A stretch of 64,000 nucleotides of DNA from an uncultured Sphingomonas sp. (GTDB lineage: Bacteria > Pseudomonadota > Alphaproteobacteria > Sphingomonadales > Sphingomonadaceae), in NCBI RefSeq assembly GCF_913777625.1, contig NZ_CAJYTI010000003.1, forward strand, positions 62,001 to 126,000. Reading direction: 5' to 3'. A model generated the notes under the pieces. The model was not told the DNA's origin and did not search any database. It worked only from the letters and a program-made list of their open reading frames with translations. The translations under genes and the position numbers were made by a program. Each line of letters starts with the position of its first letter. The first letter of the stretch is position 1. Positions 48,554 through 60,900 of the stretch are shown here, in pieces.

Positions 48554-49620
48554 GGTATTGCCGCTCGCGCACCGCCGATCGCACTGCGCGCTGCGCGATA
48601 GTCGGCATCGAGCCGCAGCCGCGCGAGAAGATCGCGGCCGGCCCCGAAATCCTGCGCATCCAGGGCATCGAGCGCATCGACCAGCGCCGGAAGATCACGG
48701 CCGGGATCGGCGTCGCACAGCAGGAAGCCGATCTGCGCGAGCGAATCGCGGGGGATCGCAAGGGCATGCAGCACCAGCAGCAGCCGCTCGGCGCCGGGAT
48801 CGAGCACCAGCGCGCGTGCGTCCGCAAAGGCGATCCCGCCCGCCTGGGCAATCAGGGCGAGGAAGAGGGGCAACCGCCGATCGGCCAGGGCTTCCACCAG
48901 CATCGCCGCACGCTCGCGCGGGGCCGGCGCGAGCAGCGCCACCAGTTGGCACGAAGCCGCTTCGGGCTGGTCCTGCGCGCGCTGCTCGAACCGCGCATGT
49001 TCGGCGGCGACGGCAGCACAGAGTGCCTCGTCGAGTGCCACGCCGGCCAGGGTTCCCGCTTGTTCGCGCATGGCAGCGGCAACCCACCAAAGCAGCTGGC
49101 GATGCAAGTCCCGTGGCAACTGCCAATGTCCCGCTTCAGGACTGCGCGCGCTGCTTTCCGCGACCATCAGCGAGCGCGCCGCCCCTGCCAGCGCCTCGAC
49201 CGGGTGCTCGGCGAGCCGCCCGAGCAGGCTCGGCCGCGCCGGATCGCGCGGGGCATGGTGCGGCAGCCCCTGAGCGAGCTGATCAAGCCGCACCTGCGCC
49301 AGCACCTCGCCCACCAGCGCGGCGTCGGCCGCCAGCCCCGCGCGCCGCAGCAGCGGCAGCGTCGGCCCTATGCCGGGGAACCCGAGCGGCGCGACGGCGT
49401 ACAGCAGGCCCGCTTCGATCGAGGTGATGATGCTCTCGATCCGCAGTGCGATGCCGCTGCGGGTCCGTTCGTCCAGCCGCAGCGCCTCGGGGATCGCGAA
49501 GTCGCGGGCGGTCGCATCGCGCAGCGCATCGGCATGCGTTTCCGCCGCCGCGGCACGCGCGGCGAGGTCCAGTACCGCGCTGGGTCGCACCCCACGCGGA
49601 TCGGATGCATTCTGCGCCAT
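48550..49620 (-). CDS. DUF2336 domain-containing protein
   Basis: All-helical HEAT-like sequence (356 aa) with DUF2336-like composition; ATGA overlap with the kinase-like gene. Confidence 0.6.
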   Translation of the reverse strand: MAQNASDPRGVRPSAVLDLAARAAAAETHADALRDATARDFAIPEALRLDERTRSGIALRIESIITSIEAGLLYAVAPLGFPGIGPTLPLLRRAGLAADAALVGEVLAQVRLDQLAQGLPHHAPRDPARPSLLGRLAEHPVEALAGAARSLMVAESSARSPEAGHWQLPRDLHRQLLWWVAAAMREQAGTLAGVALDEALCAAVAAEHARFEQRAQDQPEAASCQLVALLAPAPRERAAMLVEALADRRLPLFLALIAQAGGIAFADARALVLDPGAERLLLVLHALAIPRDSLAQIGFLLCDADPGRDLPALVDALDALDAQDFGAGRDLLARLRLDADYRAARSAIGGARAAIP

Positions 49621-49654
49621 CGGCCCTGTCTAACCGACAGGGCTTAAGCCCAGC

Positions 49655-50848
49655 CTAAGACTTGTCGCGAAGCCCTTCGATTGCCGCCGTTAATGTCGCC
49701 AGCGCATAGAGCGTCACGGCACCCAGCCCGAGCGTCGCATGGCCGAACAACGCAAAGGGAGAAAAGACCAGCAATTGCCCCGCGGCATTGGCCCACCAGC
49801 GGCGGCGAAGCACCGGCACCCGCTCGACCAGCAATTGCAAGGCGATCCCGCCGCCGGCGAGGAGCAGCGGCACACCGGTACCGATCGCCCGGAACTCGCG
49901 CCAGCCGACCGCCGTCAGCAGCAGACCGAGCAGCACCAAAACCGCCAACTCAGTCTTGCGCGCACGAATTTCCTCGCCGCGCAGGGCCGCGTGCGATGCG
50001 GCCGTTGCGAAGCTCAGCGTCGCGAACAGCGCCACCAATGCGCCGACGCCCTCCCAGCCGGCGAGAATGGTAAGCAGCGCAGCGACCGACACCACAGCGC
50101 CCAGCACCAGCGCCGCCCAGTCCGGCACCTCCCGCGCCATCAGCTGCGGGAGCACGAAGCGCGCGGTGCGGGTGAACACCCAGCGATCGGCCCAGATCGT
50201 GCGGCGATCGCTCAATGCCGCCAGCACCGCGTCGTTGCGGGTGGCAAGCCCCTCCCCGCTGCGTTCGACGGCATGGCCGGCACGCGCCCATCCCGGCGCC
50301 AACGACACCTGTAGTGCCCCCGATTGCGCCGCTACGCGCAGCAGCGCAGACTGGAAATCATAGTCCTCGGGCATGTTCGCGATTTGGGCAAGATGGCGCG
50401 TCTCGATCCGGGCGATGCCGGCCCAGCAATGGCGCATGTCCAGCCGCTCGATCGCGGCGGGCGACTCGGCATCGTCGGTAACGAGCAGCGCCGCGTGCGG
50501 CTCGGCCGCCATGCGCTCCATCACTGGATCGATCGTGACGAGGCCATCCGCCAGCACCAGCACATCGGCGTCGCGCAGCACCTTCTCCGCGGCTTCCTCG
50601 GCCGATCGGACGATGTCGACCTTCAGCTGCCCGCGCCCCGCCCGCTCGATCGCTGCGAGGAACTGCGGGGTCACCTTGCCCACCGCGACCAGCACCTGCT
50701 CCGCGCCGATTCCCGCGAGCAGGCGAATCTGGTATTCGAGCAGGGTCATGCCGCCGAACGGCAGGCTGGCGACCAGCGTGCCGGGCCGATCCTGCGCTTC
50801 CTCGACCGCAAAGATCAGGCCGCAGAGCGCGCGTTCGGGTGCCACCAT
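49655..50848 (-). CDS. Nucleotidyltransferase-like N-terminus fused to C-terminal multi-TM domain, function unknown
   Basis: LVASLPFGGMTLLEYQIRLLAGIGAEQVLVAVGKV, DADVLVLADGLVTIDP; about six hydrophobic segments C-terminally; start after GGAGGG. Confidence 0.65.
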   Translation of the reverse strand: MVAPERALCGLIFAVEEAQDRPGTLVASLPFGGMTLLEYQIRLLAGIGAEQVLVAVGKVTPQFLAAIERAGRGQLKVDIVRSAEEAAEKVLRDADVLVLADGLVTIDPVMERMAAEPHAALLVTDDAESPAAIERLDMRHCWAGIARIETRHLAQIANMPEDYDFQSALLRVAAQSGALQVSLAPGWARAGHAVERSGEGLATRNDAVLAALSDRRTIWADRWVFTRTARFVLPQLMAREVPDWAALVLGAVVSVAALLTILAGWEGVGALVALFATLSFATAASHAALRGEEIRARKTELAVLVLLGLLLTAVGWREFRAIGTGVPLLLAGGGIALQLLVERVPVLRRRWWANAAGQLLVFSPFALFGHATLGLGAVTLYALATLTAAIEGLRDKS

Positions 50849-50859
50849 CGTGCCCTCCA

Positions 50860-52056
50860 TCAGTAGAGCAGGTGCGGCTGGCGAACGGAAGTCCAGGCGG
50901 ATTCGTCCGGCAGGGTGATCGCGTCGAGATCGGCAGGCGTCGCGGCGGCATCGTCGACCCATTCGCGCAGGCCAGGGCCGCCGTTGATCACGTCGATCGC
51001 CAGCTTGTCGAACACATATTCGTAGGGGAAGTCGCGCCAGAGCGCATAGTCGGGAGTAAGCGCGCGGATCGCCTTGAAGCCGAGCGCCTGCATCCGCCAC
51101 GGGCGGAACGCGGCATGGTCATAGGCCGGCCCCTCGGCATGGAGAAACACGCCGGCGCAGAGCTGGCCGACATGCTTGTGGAAGGTCGGCTGGAACCACA
51201 TGTCGCGCAGGGTGCAGCCGATCAGCCATTCGGGGGCAAGGCGCTGCATCTCGGCGATCACCGCCCGCGCATCCAGATCGGGCGCGCCGAACAGCTCGAG
51301 CGGGCGGGTGGTGCCGCGGCCTTCGGAAAGCATCGTGCCTTCGAGCATCACCGTGCCGGCATAGGCGCGCGCCATGTTGACGTTGGCGGCATTGGGGCTC
51401 GGGTTGATCCAGGGGCGCTCAGCAGGCCAGCCGTACCCAGGCCCCGCCTCGGGCTGCCAGCCCTGCATCGCGATGACGCGATATTCGACGTCGAGGCCAT
51501 AGTGCGCGATGAACCAGTGGCCGAGCTCGCCCAGCGTCATGCCGTGGCGCATCGGCATCGGCCCGGCACCCACGAAGCTTTCCCAACCCGGCAGCAGCGT
51601 CAGCCCCTCGACCGGGCGACCGGCGGGATTGGGGCGATCGAGCACCCATACCGCCTTGCCATGCTTGGCGGCGGCTTCGAGCACGTAGAGCAGCGTCGTC
51701 ACAAAGGTATAGATGCGGCAGCCGACGTCCTGCAGGTCGACCAGCATCACGTCGAACGTGTCCATCGACGCTTCGGTCGGGCGTCGGACCTCACCGTAGA
51801 GGCTGAACACGGGGACGCCGTACTGCGGATCGGTAAAGTCCGGCGACTCCATCATATTGTCCTGCAGGTCGCCGCGGACGCCGTGCTGGGGGCCGAACAC
51901 CGCCGAAATGTTGACGCCGGCGGTGACCAGCGCGTCCAAACTGTGCGTGAGGTCCGCCGTCACCGAGGCGGGATGCGCGAGCAGCGCGACGCGCTTGCCC
52001 TGCAGGGGGGCGCGGAGGTCGGGTTCGGCGAGGAGGCGATCGATTCCGAAAAGCAT
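50860..52056 (-). CDS. DUF1343 protein, exo-beta-N-acetylmuramidase NamZ-like
   Basis: FGPQHGVRGDLQDNM, VFSLYGEVRRPTEASMDTFDVMLVDLQDVGCRIYTFVTT, VLDRPNPAGRPVEG, LSEGRGTTRPLELFGAP. Confidence 0.9.
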   Translation of the reverse strand: MLFGIDRLLAEPDLRAPLQGKRVALLAHPASVTADLTHSLDALVTAGVNISAVFGPQHGVRGDLQDNMMESPDFTDPQYGVPVFSLYGEVRRPTEASMDTFDVMLVDLQDVGCRIYTFVTTLLYVLEAAAKHGKAVWVLDRPNPAGRPVEGLTLLPGWESFVGAGPMPMRHGMTLGELGHWFIAHYGLDVEYRVIAMQGWQPEAGPGYGWPAERPWINPSPNAANVNMARAYAGTVMLEGTMLSEGRGTTRPLELFGAPDLDARAVIAEMQRLAPEWLIGCTLRDMWFQPTFHKHVGQLCAGVFLHAEGPAYDHAAFRPWRMQALGFKAIRALTPDYALWRDFPYEYVFDKLAIDVINGGPGLREWVDDAAATPADLDAITLPDESAWTSVRQPHLLY

Positions 52057-52057
52057 G

Positions 52058-52582
52058 TCAGTCTGCTGGCGGCAGTTGGGCGACAAAGCAATCGGGATCG
52101 TGGAAATCGGGCGCATCTCCGCCATGGCGCAGCGCCCAATAGGATTTGGTGCCGTCCGTCTCCTCGATCACCGCAGTGATGCCGAGACGCAGCGGGCCGG
52201 GGCCGATGCCGGGGAGAACGACGGAAAGGATCGTCTCGCCCTCGCGGGCCACCAGCTGGATCGCGGGCGGCTCGGGCATCGCCAGCGGCGCGACGCCTTC
52301 GCGCCGGGCCGCGAAGCCATAGGCAGCCCATTGCCCCGATGGCGCGAAGTTGAACTCGCGATAGGCCGCGTGGGCATCTGCGACGAACAGTTCGAGGCAC
52401 GTCGTCTGCCACAGGCCGTCGGTGCGCACGGGCAACGCGCTTGCCGGGAGCAGCAAGGCGCCCGGCGCTGCGGCGACCGTATAGGTCAAGCGAAGCGCAT
52501 CGCCGTCCCGCTGGATGACGCATTGGACGGACGACACGGACTTCGGCGGCATCGCGGGGTGCGACAGCAGGCAATAGCGCAT
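52058..52582 (-). CDS. DOMON-like domain-containing protein
   Basis: TDGLWQTTCLELFVADAHAAYREFNFAPSGQWAAYGFAARREG. Confidence 0.75.
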   Translation of the reverse strand: MRYCLLSHPAMPPKSVSSVQCVIQRDGDALRLTYTVAAAPGALLLPASALPVRTDGLWQTTCLELFVADAHAAYREFNFAPSGQWAAYGFAARREGVAPLAMPEPPAIQLVAREGETILSVVLPGIGPGPLRLGITAVIEETDGTKSYWALRHGGDAPDFHDPDCFVAQLPPAD

Positions 52583-52688
52583 CTCACCGCTCTAGCGTGG
52601 AAACGGAGCCGTCGTCAGCATCGATCGATGCGCTTGCCCGCATCGAAAGGCCATGGCAGCGCAACAATTCCTCCATAGAGCTGCACCG

Positions 52689-53405
52689 ATGAAGTTTCTC
52701 CACACCTTCCACCTCGCCGCCTATTGCGACACGCTGCTGAGTTACACCCTCGCGCTGGTCCTCGGCGCGGCGATCGGCGCGGAGCGACAGTTCCGCCAGC
52801 GCACCGCCGGCCTGCGGACCAATGCGCTGGTCGCGCTGGGATCCGCGGCGTTCGTCGATCTCGCCCAGCGCATCGCCGGCGATCTCGAGGCGGTGCGGGT
52901 GATCTCCTATGTCGTCTCGGGCATCGGCTTTCTCGGCGCCGGCGTTATCATGAAGGAGGGCATGAACGTCCGCGGGCTCAACACCGCGGCGACCTTGTGG
53001 TGCTCGGCGGCGGTGGGTGCCTGCGCGGGCAGCGACATGGCGGCCGAGGCGGCGACACTCGCGATCTTCGTGATTGCCGGCAACACCCTGCTGCGCCCCA
53101 TCGTCAACGCGATCAATCGCGTGCCGCTCGCCGGAGGGCAGGTTGAGGCGCATTATTTCGTCATGCTCACCACCGTCCCCGCCGAGGTCGACCGGCTGCG
53201 CGACCTGCTGACCGACCACTTGGAACTGATGCGCTATCCGGTCGCCGAGATCGAGACGATCGAGCGCCCCGACGAGCGCATCGAGCTGCGCGCGCGTCTC
53301 GTTTCCACCGCAGCACTCGATGCCGAGCTGGACAGCATCATCGCCCATCTCGCCAAGCGCCACGACGTGCAGCACGCGAGCTGGGAACTGCAGACGCAGG
53401 ACTGA
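52689..53405 (+). CDS. MgtC/SapB family protein
   Basis: [71 protein letters not shown]. Confidence 0.9.
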   Translation: MKFLHTFHLAAYCDTLLSYTLALVLGAAIGAERQFRQRTAGLRTNALVALGSAAFVDLAQRIAGDLEAVRVISYVVSGIGFLGAGVIMKEGMNVRGLNTAATLWCSAAVGACAGSDMAAEAATLAIFVIAGNTLLRPIVNAINRVPLAGGQVEAHYFVMLTTVPAEVDRLRDLLTDHLELMRYPVAEIETIERPDERIELRARLVSTAALDAELDSIIAHLAKRHDVQHASWELQTQD

Positions 53406-53454
53406 GCGGCCGGGGATGACGTGGGCGCCGGCTTTGGCTATGCGCCCTCCCACT

Positions 53455-54681
53455 ATGACCGAATACAGCTCCGATCTGCTCCGCCTGCTCGCCTCGCGCG
53501 GCTACATTCACCAGGTGACCGACGCCGAGGGCCTCGACGCGCTCGCCGCCAAGCAGATCGTGCCCGGCTATATCGGCTTCGATCCGACCGCACCGTCGCT
53601 CCACGTCGGCAGCCTGGTGCAGATCATGCTGCTGCGCCGTCTCCAGCAGGCGGGCCACAAGCCGATCGTGCTGATGGGCGGCGGTACCGGCAAGATCGGC
53701 GACCCCAGCTTCAAGGATGAAGCCCGCAAGATGCTGACGCTCGACACGATCAGCAGCAACATCGCCTCGATCAAGACCGTGTTCGAGAATTTCCTGACCT
53801 TCGGCGACGGCCCCAGCGACGCGGTGATGGTCGACAATGCCGACTGGCTCGACAAGCTCGAATACATCCCGTTCCTGCGCGACATCGGCCGGCACTTCTC
53901 GATCAACCGGATGCTGAGCTTCGATTCGGTCAAGCTGCGGCTCGACCGCGAGCAGTCGCTGAGCTTCCTCGAATTCAACTACATGATCCTCCAGGGCTAT
54001 GACTTCCTGGAGCTGTCGCGCCGCGCGGGCTGCCGCCTGCAAATGGGCGGATCGGACCAGTGGGGCAACATCGTCAACGGCATCGAGCTGTCGCGCCGCG
54101 TCGACGGCACCGAGGTCTACGGCGTCACCACCCCGCTGATCACCACGGCGGACGGCGGCAAGATGGGCAAGACCATGTCCGGCGCGGTGTGGCTCAACCC
54201 CGACCAGCTGCCGCACTATGATTACTGGCAGTTCTGGCGGAACACTGACGACCGCGACGTCGGCCGCTTCCTGCGGCTGTTCACCGATCTGCCGCTCGAC
54301 GAGATCGCCCGGCTGGAGGCGCTGGAAGGCGCCGAGATCAACGAGGCGAAGAAAATCCTCGCCAACGAAGCGACCGCGATGTGCCGCGGCCGCGCCGCCG
54401 CGGAGGAGGCCGCCGAGACCGCGCGCAAGACCTTCGAGGAAGGTGCCGCGGGCGGCGCGCTGCCGACACTGGCGGTAAACGGCAGCATCAGCGTGGTCGA
54501 TGCGCTGGTCGGCCTGGGTTTCTGCGCCTCCAAGGGCGAAGCGCGGCGGCTCATCAAGGGCGGCGGCGCGCGCGTCGAAGGCGAGAAGATCGACGACGAG
54601 GCCGCGACCATCGCCGTCTCGGGCGAGGTTCGCCTCTCCGCCGGCAAGAAGCATCACGGGCTGCTGACCCCGCAGGGCTAA
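53455..54681 (+). CDS. tyrS: Tyrosine--tRNA ligase
   Basis: [70 protein letters not shown]-terminal S4-like. Confidence 0.96.
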   Translation: MTEYSSDLLRLLASRGYIHQVTDAEGLDALAAKQIVPGYIGFDPTAPSLHVGSLVQIMLLRRLQQAGHKPIVLMGGGTGKIGDPSFKDEARKMLTLDTISSNIASIKTVFENFLTFGDGPSDAVMVDNADWLDKLEYIPFLRDIGRHFSINRMLSFDSVKLRLDREQSLSFLEFNYMILQGYDFLELSRRAGCRLQMGGSDQWGNIVNGIELSRRVDGTEVYGVTTPLITTADGGKMGKTMSGAVWLNPDQLPHYDYWQFWRNTDDRDVGRFLRLFTDLPLDEIARLEALEGAEINEAKKILANEATAMCRGRAAAEEAAETARKTFEEGAAGGALPTLAVNGSISVVDALVGLGFCASKGEARRLIKGGGARVEGEKIDDEAATIAVSGEVRLSAGKKHHGLLTPQG

Positions 54682-54766
54682 GCCGCATTAACCATCGGCT
54701 TTGCGTGCCCGTTTACCGCTTGAGACTATAGTCTGACCCGTACCTCCAGTATGTGACGAGGGGCGT

Positions 54767-55087
54767 GTGAGCGTGACAGGTACTAATCTGGCGAGCCTCG
54801 AGGATCGGTTGCTTCGTCGTGACGAGGTGGAATATCGCACGCGCGCGGCAGGACCCGACGCGGCGTCGCTGGCCTTGCTCATCGTCAATGTCTCGCGCGA
54901 GGGGCTGATGGCCCGTAGCGGCGCGTCGCTGGAGCCAGGCGACCTCGTGCGCATCCAGCTGCCGCACCTCGGCGAAACGGGGGCGGAAGTCCGGTGGGCC
55001 CTGGGCGGCCGGATCGGCTGCCAGTTCCTTCAGCCGGTCGACCCTGCCGACTACGCCCCGCTGCTGGCGGAGCTGCGGCGCCGATAG
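54767..55087 (+). CDS. PilZ domain-containing protein
   Basis: LLIVNVSREGLMARSGASLEPGDLVRIQLPHLGETGAEVRWALGGRIGCQFLQPV. Confidence 0.75.
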   Translation: MSVTGTNLASLEDRLLRRDEVEYRTRAAGPDAASLALLIVNVSREGLMARSGASLEPGDLVRIQLPHLGETGAEVRWALGGRIGCQFLQPVDPADYAPLLAELRRR

Positions 55088-57151
<2,064 letters not shown>

Positions 57152-57191
57152 CGCCCCGCCCTATCGTGCGGCGGGGCGGCTGACAAATGGC

Positions 57192-57434
57192 TCAGGCGTT
57201 GAGGAAGATCGGGCTGTGGCTGGCGAGCGCGGCTTCGATCGCCTGCACCACTTCCGGGACCGACGACCCGATCACGACTTCGTGATCCTTGCCGAACGAG
57301 ATCACGCCGACATCCTCACCGGCCATGTTGATCGTGCTGACGGTGCGGACGGCCGAGATGTTGACGAGCATCGGTTCGCCGTTGATCGACTTCAGCATCA
57401 CGAAACGCAGCTTGTTGGTCACCGAGTCGCTCAT
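57192..57434 (-). CDS. Small conserved-looking protein (FlbD-like pattern)
   Basis: LRFVMLKSINGEPMLVNISAVRTVSTINMAGEDVGVISFGKDHEVVIGSSVPEVVQAIEAAL. Confidence 0.6.
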   Translation of the reverse strand: MSDSVTNKLRFVMLKSINGEPMLVNISAVRTVSTINMAGEDVGVISFGKDHEVVIGSSVPEVVQAIEAALASHSPIFLNA

Positions 57435-57626
57435 CCTACCCTAGCCCTAGAAGTCCCAAAGAGACTGGAGGTCTAGCGCAGTTGGGTTAACAACCCGTCC
57501 AAGCCCGGCCCCGGAAGAGCCCGCTGGCCTTTGCCCGCGGGGACACCTATCTGCAGGCAACGTGATCCACCAAGACCGGCCGCGCCTGGCGCGATGCCGG
57601 TGCTTTGCCGTTCGAAAAGGCCCATC

Positions 57627-57893
57627 ATGGACAGAGAAACCCGCCTCAAGCGCCTCCGCTTCCGCAGCTGGCATCGCGGCACCAAGGAAGCCGATCTGCT
57701 GATCGGCGGCTTCTTCGACCAGCATGGGGAGCGGTGGGACGAGGCGGAGATCACGTTGTTCGAAACGCTGCTCGAGGAGCAGGATGTCGATATCATGGCC
57801 TGGGCGATGGGAACCGCGGAAGCGCCCGAACGCTATCGGGGTACCATCCTCGAAGCGCTCAAGACCCTGAATTACGTTCCGATTTCCGAGTGA
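57627..57893 (+). CDS. sdhE: Succinate dehydrogenase assembly factor 2 / FAD assembly factor SdhE
   Basis: RLKRLRFRSWHRGTKEADLLIGGFFDQH (RSxRGxKExDLLLG). Confidence 0.9.
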   Translation: MDRETRLKRLRFRSWHRGTKEADLLIGGFFDQHGERWDEAEITLFETLLEEQDVDIMAWAMGTAEAPERYRGTILEALKTLNYVPISE

Positions 57894-57975
57894 TCCGTAC
57901 CCGTCGCGCGCCCTGTCCCGACGATGACGGCGGCGGATCGCGCGAACATCCTGATCGCTCCCGACACGAGATACC

Positions 57976-60900
57976 ATGCCCGACCTGAAGACGATCCTTT
58001 CCGCAAAGCATCCGCTCACGCTCGCCGGCGTGCCGGGCGGCTTCCTGCCCTGGATGCTGGCCGATCTCGCCCGCGCGAGCCGCACGACCGTGTTCATCGC
58101 CGCCGACGAGGCCGGCATGCGCGCGATCGCGGGAACGGCCGCCTTCTTCGCGCCGGAACTGGATGTCCTTACCTATCCGGCCTGGGACTGCCTCCCCTAT
58201 GACCGTGCCAGCCCGACCCTGCGCGTGATGTCGGAACGGCTCGCGACGCTGCATGCGCTGCAGGGCAAGAGCGAGGCACCCCGCCTGCTCGTCACCACCG
58301 TCAACGCTGCCACCCAGCGCACGCTCACCCCCTTCCGTATCCGCCAGTTGGTCGCGCGCCTCGCACCCGGTGAGAGGATCGGGCTCGACAAGTTGACGGG
58401 GCTCCTCCAGGCCAATGGCTACGTGCGGGTCGAGACCGTCAACGACCATGGCGAATTCGCGGTGCGCGGCGGCCTGGTCGACCTGTTTCCGAGCGGCGCC
58501 GAGCAGGCGCTGCGGCTCGACTTCTTCGGCGACGAAATCGAGAGCGTCCGCACCTTCGATCCGCAGGACCAGCGCACCACCGGCCGGGTCGACGGCTTTA
58601 CCCTGTTGCCCGCGAGCGAGGCGCTGCTCGACGAGGAAAGCATCAAGCGCTTCCGCAGCGGTTATCGCGACCGGTTCGGCGCGACCGCCACGGGCGATCC
58701 GCTCTACCAGGCGATCAGCGAAGGCCGCCGCCTGGCGGGCATGGAGCATTGGCTGCCGCTATTCGAAGAGCGGATGGAAACGCTGTTCGATCACCTGCCC
58801 GACACTACGGTGATCGTCCGCGACAGCGGCGCGCCCGCCGCCGCCGAACAGCGCTTCGACGCGATCAAGGATTATCAGGACAACCGTATCCGGGCGCAGT
58901 CCGCCGATCCGGGCAGCTATCGTCCGCTCAAGGCCGGCGACCTCTATCTGCTCGCCAAGGAGTGGCAGGCGCGGATCGACAGCGAGCCGATGCATCTCGC
59001 GACCGCATTCCACGAGCCCGAATCGGATCGCGTCGTCGAATTCGGCGTCGACGGCCCGCGCGATTTCGCGCCCGAACGTGCCGCCGGCAGCAACGTCTAC
59101 GAGGCGGTCGTCGCGCACCTCAAGGCACTGCGCAAGGAAGGCCGAAAGCCGGTGCTCGCCAGTTATTCCAACGGCGCGCGCGAGCGGCTGAAGGGCCTGC
59201 TCGAGGACCACGGCCTCACCGGCGCGGTGCCGGTCGACGGCTGGCAGCCGGCGCTGGGCGTGGCCAATCCCAATGGCAGCGGGCTGCAGGTGGCACTGGT
59301 CGTGCTGCCGCTCGACCATGGCTTCACCGCGCCCGACGTGGCGGTGCTCACCGAGCAGGATATGCTCGGCGACCGGCTCGTCCGCCGATCGAAGCGCCGC
59401 AAGAATACCGATGCCTTCCTGCAGGAACTGGCGACGCTGTCGCCGGGCGACCTTGTCGTCCACCTCGACCACGGCATCGGCCGCTATGAGGGGCTGACCC
59501 AGATCCCGGTACAGAAAGCGCCGCACGATTGCGTCGCGCTCGAATATGCCGGCGGCGACAAGCTCTACGTGCCGGTCGAGAACCTCGAAGTGCTGAGCCG
59601 CTACGGCTCGGGCGAGGAAGGCGCGAGCCTCGACAAGCTGGGCGGCGAGGCCTGGCAGCGCCGCAAGGCGCGGATGAAGGAGCGGATCCGCGAGATCGCG
59701 GGCGAGCTGATCGCCACGGCGGCCTTGCGCGCCACCCGCGGCGCCGATGTCGCCGAGCCCGATCATGGCGGCTATCCCGCCTTTGTCGACCGCTTCCCGT
59801 ATGAGGAAACCGACGATCAGGATCGCGCGATCGGCGACGTACTCTCGGACCTCGCCGCCGGCCGCCCGATGGACCGGCTCGTCGTCGGCGATGTCGGCTT
59901 CGGCAAGACCGAGGTCGCGCTCCGCGCCGCCTTCGTCGCGGCGATGGCCGGCATGCAGGTGGCGGTCGTGTGCCCCACCACCCTGCTCGCCCGCCAGCAT
60001 TACAACAATTTCAAGGCGCGCTTCGAAGGCTTCCCGCTCGAGATCGGCCGCCTCTCCCGCCTCGTCACCGCTGCCGAGACCAAGAAGGTCAAGGAAGGCT
60101 TGGCCGCCGGCACGATCGATGTCGTGGTCGGCACCCATGCGGTGCTGGCGAAGAACATCGACTTCAAGCGGCTGGGCCTCGTCATCGTCGACGAGGAGCA
60201 GCGCTTCGGCGTGACGCACAAGGAGCGGCTAAAGGCGCTCAAGACCGACGTCCACGTCCTCACCCTCACCGCCACGCCGATCCCGCGCACGCTGCAGATG
60301 GCGATGAGCGGCCTGCGCGAACTCTCGGTGATCCAGACCCCGCCCGTCGACCGCCTGGCGGTGCGTACCTATGTGATGCCCTGGGATCCGGTGGTGCTGC
60401 GCGAGGCGCTGCTCCGCGAACATTATCGCGGCGGCCAGAGCTATTTCGTCACCCCCCGCATCGCCGACCTGCCCGAGATCGAGGAATTCCTCCGCAACGA
60501 CGTGCCCGAGGTTCGCTATGTCGTGGCCCACGGCCAGATGTCACCAACGGAAGTCGAGGAGCGGATGTCCGCCTTCTACGACAAGAAGTTCGAGGTGCTG
60601 GTCTCGACCACCATCGTCGAAAGCGGGCTCGATATCCCGAGCGCCAACACGCTGATCATCAACCGCGCGGACAAGTTCGGGCTCGCCCAGCTTTACCAGC
60701 TGCGCGGTCGCGTCGGCCGCGCCAAGACGCGCGCCTATGCGTACATGACCACGCCGCCCGAGCGGCAGATGACCGAGGCGGCGGAAAAGCGGCTCAAGGT
60801 CCTGTCCGACCTCGAAAGCCTGGGCGCCGGCTTCCAGCTCGCCAGCCACGATCTCGACATTCGCGGCGCCGGCAATCTGCTCGGCGACGAGCAGTCGGGC

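Noticed and set aside
58759-60219. 486-aa - strand ORF
   Set aside because: Antisense to mfd.
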